Shown one piece after another: positions 7,900 to 14,733 of a DNA stretch of 26,751 nucleotides (positions are counted from its first letter, which is position 1; the number at the start of each line of letters is the position of its first letter). Origin of the DNA: JACCVG01 sp034664165 (GTDB taxonomy: Bacteria > Actinomycetota > Thermoleophilia > Solirubrobacterales > Thermoleophilaceae); NCBI GenBank assembly GCA_034664165.1, contig JAXDIE010000117.1:1-26751 (forward strand). The letters are read 5' to 3'. Made by a program: the position numbers and the translations under genes. The notes under the pieces were generated by a model. That model did not search any database and was not told the DNA's origin. It saw nothing but the letters and a program-made list of their open reading frames with translations.

Positions 7900-8343
7900 A
7901 TGGCTTCTGTGGATCAGGTTCAACGGGACACCGAAGTCATCGAGGCGGCCTACGTGCTCTGGAACACGGGCGACATGGCGACCATCGCCGAGCGTTACTG
8001 GGCCGAGAACATCGAGTGGCACGATCCGCCGGGCGTCGAGGACCGCGGAATCTTCGTGGGCGAGACCCAGGTGATGGGCCGAATCGTGGAGATCGCCGCC
8101 AGGCTCGGGCTGCCGAAGCTGGCTTCCGTGAAGGTCACCTCGGTGGGGAATCAGTACGTCGTGGAGCTGGAGTTCGTGTTCAGGATCGGCGCGGCCAATA
8201 TCTCCGACATGTCGCTCGAATCGATCCCCTACGTGCACGTCGTCCGCCTCGAGGGCGACCGGGTGCAGCGGATTCTCACGTTCTCCGATGCCGCCGCTGC
8301 CTTCGCAGCCGCCGCGGAGACCCGCGCCGACTCCCCTATCTAG
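7900..8343 (+). CDS. SnoaL-like (NTF2 superfamily) protein, second copy
   Basis: A 147-residue protein with the SnoaL fold across its whole length: VIEAAYVLWNTGDMATIAERYWAE forms the opening helices, WHDPPGVEDRG the first loop, then GETQVMGRIVEIAARLG, and central strands ending HVVRLEGDRVQRILTFSD. It is more typical of the ketosteroid isomerase-like group than its neighbour at 7230, and the two are only distantly similar. Function cannot be assigned beyond the fold. I prefer ATG 7900 to an in-frame GTG at 7873 because the fold begins there and a -10-like hexamer sits just upstream. Its stop overlaps the end of the converging tsaD gene by eight bases. Confidence 0.75.
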   Translation: MASVDQVQRDTEVIEAAYVLWNTGDMATIAERYWAENIEWHDPPGVEDRGIFVGETQVMGRIVEIAARLGLPKLASVKVTSVGNQYVVELEFVFRIGAANISDMSLESIPYVHVVRLEGDRVQRILTFSDAAAAFAAAAETRADSPI

Positions 8344-9331
8344 CCGCCCGGGCGTAGGCGTCCAGAGCCAGGTAGTGCTCCGGGGCCAGCGAGGTGCCGA
8401 AGCGGGCGGCACCCGCGATCATGGCCGCGTTGTCGGTGCAGAGCGAACGCTCGGGCACCCAGCAGCCCACTCCTCTCTGCGCGCACAGTGCCTCCACCCG
8501 AGAGCGGAGCTCCGAGTTAGCGGCCACCCCGCCCCCGATGGCAACCCGCTCGAGGCGTTCCTGCTCGAGTGCCGTGTCCAGTCGGGCAACGAGCGCGTCG
8601 ACGATGGCGCGCTGGTAGGACGCGGCCAGGTCGGCGCGGCGGGCCTCTGCGGCTTCCGGGCCCAGGTCGCGCACCGTGTAGAGCAGGGAGGTCTTGAGGC
8701 CGCTGAAGCTGAAGTCAAGCCCGTCGCCGGGCGCAGATCGGGGGAATGCGAAGGCCTGGGGATCGCCCTCCTGCGCAAGCCGGTCGACCTCGGGCCCACC
8801 CGGATATCCGAGGCCCAGCAGGCGCGCGCCCTTGTCGAAGGCCTCGCCGGCGGCGTCGTCCAGGGTCGTTCCCAGGACCGAGTGGCGGCCGGGCTCGTCG
8901 ACGCGCGCCAGGAACGTGTGCCCGCCGCTTGCCACCAGGCACAGGAATGGCGGCTCGATCGGGTCATCCCCAAGGGTGCTGGCCACCACGTGCCCGTGAA
9001 GATGGTCGACCGGGATGAGGGGCAGGCCGCGCGCCGCCGCCAGCGCCTTGGCGTGCGACAGGCCCACCAGCAGCGCGCCGATGAGGCCGGGGCCCTGCGT
9101 GACCGCAACCGTGGTGATCTGATCGAGCCCGAGGCCCGCGGACTCCAGCGCATCCGCCACGACGGGGCCCATGACCTCCAGGTGCCTGCGCGAGGCGATC
9201 TCCGGGACTACGCCGCCATAACGATCGTGCAGCAGGCCCTGCGACGCGATCACGTTCGACAGGATCTGGCCGTCCTCGCCCACCACCGCGGCGCAGGTGT
9301 CGTCGCAGCTGGTCTCGATGCCCAGGATCAC
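8336..9331 (-). CDS. tsaD: tRNA N6-adenosine threonylcarbamoyltransferase TsaD
   Basis: Catalytic subunit that transfers the threonylcarbamoyl group from threonylcarbamoyl-AMP to A37 of ANN-decoding tRNAs. The 331-residue product starts ILGIETSCDDT, has EIASRRH at residues 44-50, the metal-binding HLHGH with H110 and H114, and a glycine-rich late segment (IGGGVAANSELR). I chose GTG 9329-9331 as start because it matches the family N-terminus and overlaps the rimI stop as GTGA; the open frame reaches 9391 but adds a non-family leader. It is the last gene of the udg-tsaE-tsaB-rimI-tsaD run. TsaC, which makes the intermediate, is not in this window. The gene ends tail to tail with the SnoaL-like gene, sharing CTATCTAG. 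Confidence 0.97.
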   Translation of the reverse strand: MILGIETSCDDTCAAVVGEDGQILSNVIASQGLLHDRYGGVVPEIASRRHLEVMGPVVADALESAGLGLDQITTVAVTQGPGLIGALLVGLSHAKALAAARGLPLIPVDHLHGHVVASTLGDDPIEPPFLCLVASGGHTFLARVDEPGRHSVLGTTLDDAAGEAFDKGARLLGLGYPGGPEVDRLAQEGDPQAFAFPRSAPGDGLDFSFSGLKTSLLYTVRDLGPEAAEARRADLAASYQRAIVDALVARLDTALEQERLERVAIGGGVAANSELRSRVEALCAQRGVGCWVPERSLCTDNAAMIAGAARFGTSLAPEHYLALDAYARAAR

Positions 9332-9819
9332 GCGGGCGTCTCGTCCGGCAGCCAGTCGGCGTCCGGCAGTGGCTCGCCCACGGTGCGCCACATGATCAGG
9401 GCGTCCTCGCGGTTGTCCATGTAGTAGCCCGGCCTGCGCCCTGCGTCGACGAACCCGAACGCCTCATACAGCGCAATCGCCGGGCGGTTGGAGGGCCTGA
9501 CCTCGAGCGTGTACTGCTGGCCGGGCCGGTCAGCGAGGGCGAACAGCGCGTTGACCAGCTTCGTGGCGATCCCCTGCCGTGTCAGCTCGGGCGCCACCGC
9601 GACGTTCATGAGGTGCCGGACGCGGTCGTAGCGGGAGCAGATCAGGTAGCCGACGATCCGGTCCTCGCGGACCGCCGCCAGGCAGATCCCGGAGGCCTTG
9701 GACAGCTCCAGGACGAACATCGCGAGCGACCACGGCGTGGGGAAGGCGCGCCGCTCGATCGCCACGACCTGCGGCAGGTCCGCGTAGGCCAGGCGCCGGA
9801 TCTCGAGGTGCTCATTCAT
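9328..9819 (-). CDS. rimI: N-acetyltransferase RimI (GNAT family)
   Basis: A 163-residue GNAT acetyltransferase, by position and sequence RimI, which acetylates the N-terminal alanine of ribosomal protein S18 and possibly other targets. Visible are the opening IRRLAYADLPQVVAIE, the FPTPWSLAMF segment characteristic of RimI, the acetyl-CoA pyrophosphate loop RQGIATKLV, and the late NRPAIALYEAFGFVDAGRRPGYY. The start ATG at 9817-9819 overlaps the last codons of tsaB by eight bases; the longer open frame to 9945 is a shadow over tsaB. The C-terminus extends about 15 residues beyond the usual RimI end. Placement between tsaB and tsaD is standard in actinobacteria. Confidence 0.93.
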   Translation of the reverse strand: MNEHLEIRRLAYADLPQVVAIERRAFPTPWSLAMFVLELSKASGICLAAVREDRIVGYLICSRYDRVRHLMNVAVAPELTRQGIATKLVNALFALADRPGQQYTLEVRPSNRPAIALYEAFGFVDAGRRPGYYMDNREDALIMWRTVGEPLPDADWLPDETPA

Positions 9820-10486
9820 CGCGGGGCTTGGCATCGGGGTCACGAAGGTAATCCGGCACGACGGCCTCGGGCTCGCTCGGGGCCGTGTCGGCCGCAAGCC
9901 GGCAGATATGGAGCGCGCGGACGACGTGGGTGTCGGATCCGGCATCCGCCACCTCGATGCCCGCGGCCTCCAGCTCGCCCCGGTAGCGCAGCGCCCCGTC
10001 CCCGGCGGCCAGTGGCCGATCGCCGGCCCAGGCCTCCAGGCGCTCGATCAGCCCGCCGGGCGTGTCCACGAAGGGCGCCCAGGCAACACCCGAGCCGTCA
10101 TGGAGCGATGCGAAGACCTGCCCCCGGCGCGCGTCGATCACCGCCAGCCTGGCGGGCGCGTGCATCCCGGCCGCCAGCGCAGCGAGCGACGAGACGGGCC
10201 ACAGGTCCAGATCGTGGGCCTGCCCGAGTGCGCGCGCGGTGACGATGCCGATCCTCAGGCCGGTGAACGTCCCGGGGCCGACACCCGCGGCCACACCATT
10301 GAGGTCGGCGAAGCCCAGGCCGGCACGCCGCAGCTGTGCGTCGATTGCGGGAAGCAGCTCCCGCGTGTGCCCTGGGGGCTCCGCCAGGGCCTCCACCTCG
10401 GGCACCCGTTCGAACGCCGCGCCATCGGAGCGCATCACGCAGACGGAGGTCACCGCAGTGGAGGTGTCGATCCCCAGGAGGTTCAT
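9812..10486 (-). CDS. tsaB: tRNA threonylcarbamoyladenosine biosynthesis protein TsaB
   Basis: A 224-residue scaffold partner of TsaD in the t6A machinery, with an ASKHA-type fold but a reduced active site. It begins NLLGIDTSTAVTSV and has the family hallmark GVGPGTFTGLRIG. A short APARLAVIDARRGQVFAS segment follows, matching the usual second lobe. The ATG at 10484-10486 overlaps the tsaE stop (ATGA). The C-terminal part, ending in a VVPDYLRDPDAK segment, matches the common tail of TsaB, which is usually PxYLR. Confidence 0.95.
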   Translation of the reverse strand: MNLLGIDTSTAVTSVCVMRSDGAAFERVPEVEALAEPPGHTRELLPAIDAQLRRAGLGFADLNGVAAGVGPGTFTGLRIGIVTARALGQAHDLDLWPVSSLAALAAGMHAPARLAVIDARRGQVFASLHDGSGVAWAPFVDTPGGLIERLEAWAGDRPLAAGDGALRYRGELEAAGIEVADAGSDTHVVRALHICRLAADTAPSEPEAVVPDYLRDPDAKPRDE

Positions 10487-10893
10487 GCGATCTCGATGAC
10501 CCTCCGGTCCCCCCCGGCGTGCTCGATCGACACCGTGGCCGCCACCCGGTCCAGGGCTGGGAGGGCAACGTCGGGCCATTCGACGAACGCGATCCGGGTG
10601 GGCGTCACGTAGTCATCCAGCAGACCGGGATCCTCGTCACCGAGGGAAGCCAGCCGATAGAGATCCAGGTGGGCGATCTCCAGCCCCTCGCCCTGGTAGA
10701 TCTGGCCGATCGTGAAGGTGGGGCTCGTCACGGGTGAGCCCACGCCCAGGGCCCGCGCCGCGCCCCGGACGAACGTGGTCTTGCCGGCGCCGAGCTCTCC
10801 GCTGACCACCACCACATCGCCGGGCTGCAGCCGCGCCGCCAGCATCACGCCCGCGGCCTCGGTCTGATCACCGCTATCGGTCTCGATCCTCAT
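10483..10893 (-). CDS. tsaE: tRNA threonylcarbamoyladenosine biosynthesis ATPase TsaE
   Basis: A 136-residue P-loop ATPase that binds the TsaB-TsaD complex and resets it between catalytic cycles. The Walker A motif GELGAGKTT is at residues 32-40, SPTFTIGQIY forms the switch-like region, and HLDLYRL and FVEWPD carry the conserved acidic residues. Length is normal. The gene starts at ATG 10891-10893, 30 bases after the stop of the uracil-DNA glycosylase gene, and its end overlaps tsaB by four bases. Confidence 0.95.
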   Translation of the reverse strand: MRIETDSGDQTEAAGVMLAARLQPGDVVVVSGELGAGKTTFVRGAARALGVGSPVTSPTFTIGQIYQGEGLEIAHLDLYRLASLGDEDPGLLDDYVTPTRIAFVEWPDVALPALDRVAATVSIEHAGGDRRVIEIA

Positions 10894-10923
10894 CTCCGAC
10901 AGTCTTGCGCGAGGGCGTCCTGC

Positions 10924-11523
10924 TCAGCGGGGCCGCGAAGCCACAAGCAGGTCCGGGATCCTCTGGAAGTCCTGGCGCAACAGCTCCTTCACCGAAGGGG
11001 TGCGAAGCGCCGCGGCTGGGTGGAACAGCGGGTAGAGCCGTGTGGGGACCCCGGCGAACTCGGTGTCCTGCGCAATGCCGTGGACCTTGGTGATCCCGAC
11101 AGGACTGCCCGAAAGAAGCTTCGTCGCGAAGTTCCCGAGGGTGCAGATCACGCGGGGCCTGATGAGCTCGATCTGCCGCATCAGGAACGGGCTGCAGGCC
11201 GCGATCTCCTCCGGCTGGGGATCGCGGTTGCCGGGAGGCCGGCATTTCAGGACATTGCAGACGAAGACGTCTTCCTTGCGCTGCAGCCCGATCTCGCCGA
11301 GGAGCTCGTCGAGCAGCTTCCCGGCCCGGCCGACGAAGGGGAGCCCTTGCCGGTCCTCCTCCGCCCCGGGCGCCTCCCCCACGAACATCAGGTCGGCGTC
11401 GGCGTTCCCGTTGCCGAAGACAACCCTGGTCCGGCCCTCGCAGAGCGCGCACTTCGGGCAGGTTTGAAGCTGCCTGAAGAGGACCACGAGGTCCTCGCGA
11501 CGTTCGGCTGCGCTCCGCTCCAT
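10924..11523 (-). CDS. uracil-DNA glycosylase, family 4 (4Fe-4S type)
   Basis: Removes uracil arising from cytosine deamination in DNA, beginning base excision repair. The 199-residue product has the family 4 iron-sulfur cysteines C22 and C25 (TCPKC), C94 (LKCRPPGN) and C110 (ACSPF). It also has the uracil-binding motif GEAPGAEEDRQG at residues 49-60, FVGRAGKLLD, and the C-terminal LFHPAA with H168. All catalytic and cluster residues I know of are present. The ATG start at 11521-11523 lacks a clear ribosome binding site. It is upstream of tsaE in the same direction and probably co-transcribed, and it is divergent from the pantothenate operon. Confidence 0.95.
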   Translation of the reverse strand: MERSAAERREDLVVLFRQLQTCPKCALCEGRTRVVFGNGNADADLMFVGEAPGAEEDRQGLPFVGRAGKLLDELLGEIGLQRKEDVFVCNVLKCRPPGNRDPQPEEIAACSPFLMRQIELIRPRVICTLGNFATKLLSGSPVGITKVHGIAQDTEFAGVPTRLYPLFHPAAALRTPSVKELLRQDFQRIPDLLVASRPR

Positions 11524-11536
11524 CCGCGCCAGCTTA

Positions 11537-11561
11537 CGAATCCCGCTAGCTGCGGGTTTCG
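11537..11561. repeat. hairpin-forming inverted repeat in a divergent intergenic region
   Basis: CGAA-T-CCCGC and GCGGG-T-TTCG pair over nine base pairs with one T/T mismatch around a TAGCT loop. It lies 14 bases upstream of the uracil-DNA glycosylase start and about 90 bases before the probable PanG start. It could be an operator, an untranslated-leader hairpin or chance. The rest of the 129-base gap shows no promoter I can defend. Confidence 0.35.
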
Positions 11562-11652
11562 AGGGTTACGTCGGCCCGGGCGGGGTGTACCCTTTGGTTC
11601 AGGCCGCTACCCGCCTCGGGAGTGGACCCTCCAACCGCCGACCGGTGCTCGC

Positions 11653-12480
11653 GTGCGAGAGCTGGACCGGAATTCTGCCGCCAACACCCCCGCCGTCCCG
11701 ACCGCACTCCGCGGGCGGTCCCTCACGTCCCCGGACGTCCTTGCCGGCACGGTCGCCATCGTGGGCCGCGGCCGCGTTGGCCGGGCGATTGCCCAGGCGC
11801 TGAAGGGCGCGGGTGTCGACGTGGCGGGGCCTTTCGGCCGGGATGAGACGCCGGAGGCCGACGTGATCCTGCTGTGCGTCCCCGATGCAGCGATCCCCGC
11901 CGCGGCCGCCTCGATGGCGGGCAGGGCGCGCATGGTCGGCCACACTAGCGGCGCCACACCGCTGTCAGCCCTGGCGCCATCAGGCGCTGCGGCCTTCGGC
12001 CTGCACCCCTTGCAGACGTTTCCCGGCGACTCCGGAGACTCCCTTCGCTTCCAGGGCTGCGGCTGTGCGGTGGCCGGATCGGACTCCGAGTCCCTCGACG
12101 CGGCCACCGCCCTGGCCCGTGCGCTCGGCATGAATCCCTTCGAGATCGCCGACGCCGACCGGCCCGCGTACCACGCCGCCGCGTCGGTGGCATCGAACTT
12201 CCTGGTCACCCTCGAGGCCGCCGCCGAGGCCATCGCGGCCGGCGCCGGGCTGGACCCCGACACCGCCCGCGCATCTCTGGCCCCGCTGGTGCGCGCCAGC
12301 GTCGACAACTGGGCCCGGCTGGGACCCGCCCAGGCTCTGACCGGGCCAGTCGCGCGGGGGGACGAGCCGACGGTGGCCTCCCAGCGTGCGGCAGTGGAGC
12401 GTGTCGCCCCCGAGCTCGCAGACCTCTTCGACTCGCTGCTGGCCCAGACCCGCCGCCTGGCCTCGGAGGGATCGCTGTGA
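11653..12480 (+). CDS. panG: Rossmann/DUF2520 protein, probable ketopantoate reductase PanG
   Basis: A 275-residue NAD(P)-dependent oxidoreductase-like protein. The Rossmann motif GRGRVG is at residues 38-43 (VAIVGRGRVGRAIA). It is followed by DVILLCVPDAAI, the HTSGATPLSAL segment and GLHPLQTFP, both typical of the DUF2520 group, then an all-helical C-terminal domain. In Francisella a protein I recall as belonging to this group, PanG, reduces ketopantoate to pantoate. Here it overlaps panC by four bases and panE is absent from the operon, so the same role is likely but inferred. The start is uncertain: GTG 11653 is the first plausible codon, and the 33 residues before the Rossmann fold look disordered. 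The same frame is open far upstream as a shadow over the glycosylase gene. Confidence 0.8.
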   Translation: MRELDRNSAANTPAVPTALRGRSLTSPDVLAGTVAIVGRGRVGRAIAQALKGAGVDVAGPFGRDETPEADVILLCVPDAAIPAAAASMAGRARMVGHTSGATPLSALAPSGAAAFGLHPLQTFPGDSGDSLRFQGCGCAVAGSDSESLDAATALARALGMNPFEIADADRPAYHAAASVASNFLVTLEAAAEAIAAGAGLDPDTARASLAPLVRASVDNWARLGPAQALTGPVARGDEPTVASQRAAVERVAPELADLFDSLLAQTRRLASEGSL

Positions 12481-13337
12481 GGACCATCCGCACCGTCACC
12501 GAGCTTCGCACTGCGATCTCCTCGGCCCGAGCCTCCGGCCCAGGCCACACCGTCGGGCTGGTGCCCACCATGGGCGCTCTTCACGACGGCCATCTCTCGC
12601 TGCTCCGGCGTGCACGCACCGACTGCGACACCGTCGTCATGTCGCTCTTCGTGAACCCCACCCAGTTCGGCCCCACCGAGGATCTGGCCGCGTATCCCCG
12701 CGACGAGGCCCGCGACCAGGCGCTGGCCGAGGCCGAGGGCGCCGATCTGGTGTTCGCCCCTCCTTCCGGCGAGGTCTACCCGCCGGGCTTCGACACCGCG
12801 GTCGAGGTCGGTGGCCTGACCTCCGTGCTCGACGGCGACCCTGCCCATCGCGGGCCAGGGCATTTCAGCGGAGTGACGACCGTCGTGACCAAGCTGCTCA
12901 ACATGGTCCAGCCCGACGTGGCCTACTTCGGGCAGAAGGACGCCCAGCAGGCGCTGGTGATCCGCAAGCTTGTCACCGACCTGGACATGCCGGTCCGGAT
13001 CGAGGTGTGCCCGATCGTCCGGGAGCCTGATGGCCTGGCCATGAGCTCGCGCAACGCCTACCTCGAGCCCGGCGAGCGGGATCGCGCGCTGGCGCTCAGC
13101 CGCGCGCTCGCCGCGGCCGACGCCCAGGTCGCCCAGGGCAGGCGCGACGCGGCAACCGTCCTTGCGGCCGCCCATGCCGAGCTTGATGCGGCAGGAGTCG
13201 AGCCGGAGTACCTGGAGCTCCGCTCCGCCAAAGACCTTTCCCCCGTCGACCACGTGAATGGGTCGACGCTTCTTGCCGTCGCGGCCACGGTCGGCCGTGC
13301 ACGACTTATCGACAACGCGATCCTTGGAGAGTCATGA
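12477..13337 (+). CDS. panC: pantothenate synthetase (pantoate-beta-alanine ligase)
   Basis: Joins pantoate and beta-alanine with ATP through a pantoyl-adenylate. The 286-residue product has the nucleotide-binding PTMGALHDGHLSL (HxGH at residues 36-39) and FVNPTQFGPTEDL. It also has the pantoate-binding GHFSGVTTVVTKLLN, YFGQKDAQQ, and MSSRN in the KMSKS position. The start GTG at 12477 overlaps the TGA of the DUF2520 gene, and its own TGA overlaps the panD start, so the three genes are tightly coupled. Confidence 0.97.
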   Translation: MRTIRTVTELRTAISSARASGPGHTVGLVPTMGALHDGHLSLLRRARTDCDTVVMSLFVNPTQFGPTEDLAAYPRDEARDQALAEAEGADLVFAPPSGEVYPPGFDTAVEVGGLTSVLDGDPAHRGPGHFSGVTTVVTKLLNMVQPDVAYFGQKDAQQALVIRKLVTDLDMPVRIEVCPIVREPDGLAMSSRNAYLEPGERDRALALSRALAAADAQVAQGRRDAATVLAAAHAELDAAGVEPEYLELRSAKDLSPVDHVNGSTLLAVAATVGRARLIDNAILGES

Positions 13338-13714
13338 ACCGCCACATGCTGAAGTCAAAGATTCACCGCGCCACCGTGACCGGCTCCGACCTGAACTACG
13401 TCGGGTCGATCACGATCGACGAGGACCTGCTCGAGGCAGCCGACATGCTCGAGCACGAGAAGGTTCACGTCCTGGACATCGACAACGGTGCCCGCTTCGA
13501 GACCTACACGATCGCGGGCGCCCGCGGTTCGGGTGAGGTCCAGATCAATGGCGCCGCCGCCCGCCTTGTGCACACCGGCGACAAGGTGATCGTCGTCTCC
13601 TACGGTTCCTACGACAAGGCCGACCTGGAGCACTACGAGCCCATCGTGGTCCACGTGAATGCCGACAACGAGATCGTCACCGTCGACGATGCCGTCTCGG
13701 AGCTTTTGTCATGA
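13334..13714 (+). CDS. panD: aspartate 1-decarboxylase (pyruvoyl enzyme)
   Basis: Makes beta-alanine from aspartate. The 126-residue proenzyme self-cleaves between G24 and S25 in YVGSIT to create the pyruvoyl group. K9 in MLKSKIHRATVT and the later EVQINGAAARL and DKVIVVSYGSY segments are as in the family. The ATG overlaps the panC stop (ATGA). Length and residues are normal. Confidence 0.97.
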   Translation: MNRHMLKSKIHRATVTGSDLNYVGSITIDEDLLEAADMLEHEKVHVLDIDNGARFETYTIAGARGSGEVQINGAAARLVHTGDKVIVVSYGSYDKADLEHYEPIVVHVNADNEIVTVDDAVSELLS

Positions 13715-13751
13715 AGCCCTACCGGGTTCTCATCACGCAACGTCGGTCCCT

Positions 13752-13759
13752 AAAGGAGG
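13752..13759 (+). promoter_or_regulatory. strong Shine-Dalgarno sequence deciding the panB start
   Basis: AAAGGAGG lies seven bases before the ATG at 13767. The reading frame is open further upstream into panD, so this site fixes the panB start. Confidence 0.85.
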
Positions 13760-13766
13760 CATCGCG

Positions 13767-14720
13767 ATGAGCAGCCGGCCAAAGCAGGCGCATGCCCCGC
13801 GCCCCAAGCACAAGCCGGGAGAGACGCCCCCCGAGCGGCGCAAGGTCACCCTGTCGGTCCTGGCCGAGAAGAAGGCGCTCGGCGAGCCGATCGTGATGGT
13901 CACCGCCTACGACTACCCCAGCGCCCAGGTGGCGGAGGAGGCCGGCGTCGACGTCGTCCTCGTGGGCGACTCGGGCGCGATGACGGTGCTGGGCTACCCC
14001 AGCACCGTGCCCGTCTCCACCGAGGAGATGCTGATGCTGGCGGGCGCCGCTCGCCGCGGACTGACCACACCACTCCTCGTGGGCGACCTGCCCTTTGGCT
14101 CCTACGAGGGATCCAACGAGCAGGCCGTGGCCACCGCCCAGCGCTTCATCAAGCAGGCAGGCTGCGACGCGGTGAAGCTCGAGCGCGGTGGATCCTCCGT
14201 GGATCGCGCCAAGGCGATCGTTGACGCGGGGATTCCCGTGATGGGCCACGTGGGCCTGACCCCGCAGACGGCCACCGCCCTCGGCGGCTACCGCTCACAG
14301 GGCCGTACCGCGGATCGTGCCCTGGAGGTCGCGCGTGATGCGATCGGGCTCCAGGAGGCGGGCTGCTTCGCGATCGTGTTCGAGGCCATCCCGAGCCCCC
14401 TGACCGACGAGCTCATGCCGCACCTGGAGATCCCCGTGATCGGGATCGGCGCCGGGCCGGCGACTGATGGCCAGGTCCTGGTCTACCACGACCTCCTCGG
14501 GATCTACGACGGTCACGCAGCTCGTTTCGTCAAGCGCTACGGCGAGGTCCGCCAGGCGATGGTCGAGGGTGTCAGCGCATTCGCCGGCGAGGTCCGGAGC
14601 CGCGCCTATCCCGAGCCGGACCACGGCTACACGATGGCGCCCGATGAGCTCGCTCGACTGCGGACCCTGATGGGCCGGCGCGAGCGCGATACGGACCGCG
14701 AGCTGTTCAGCGACTGGTAG
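13767..14720 (+). CDS. panB: 3-methyl-2-oxobutanoate hydroxymethyltransferase
   Basis: Converts alpha-ketoisovalerate to ketopantoate with methylenetetrahydrofolate, the first committed step of pantothenate synthesis. The 317-residue TIM-barrel enzyme shows VTAYDYPSAQ, the metal-binding VGDSGAMTVLGYPST with D68, LLVGDLPFGSY, AVKLERGG, MGHVGLTPQ and IGIGAGPATDGQVLVYHDLLG. A charged N-terminal extension of about 25 residues precedes the barrel. It lies 52 bases after panD and completes, with the DUF2520 gene, panC and panD, a self-sufficient pantothenate operon. It ends 13 bases from the converging zinc-finger/LytR_C gene. Confidence 0.97.
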   Translation: MSSRPKQAHAPRPKHKPGETPPERRKVTLSVLAEKKALGEPIVMVTAYDYPSAQVAEEAGVDVVLVGDSGAMTVLGYPSTVPVSTEEMLMLAGAARRGLTTPLLVGDLPFGSYEGSNEQAVATAQRFIKQAGCDAVKLERGGSSVDRAKAIVDAGIPVMGHVGLTPQTATALGGYRSQGRTADRALEVARDAIGLQEAGCFAIVFEAIPSPLTDELMPHLEIPVIGIGAGPATDGQVLVYHDLLGIYDGHAARFVKRYGEVRQAMVEGVSAFAGEVRSRAYPEPDHGYTMAPDELARLRTLMGRRERDTDRELFSDW

Positions 14721-14733
14721 GCAGCAGGACGGG

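Noticed and set aside
11607..13253. 548-codon minus-strand open frame opposite the DUF2520 gene and panC
   Set aside because: Its product has no recognisable domain, and the plus strand encodes clear Rossmann and pantothenate synthetase motifs.
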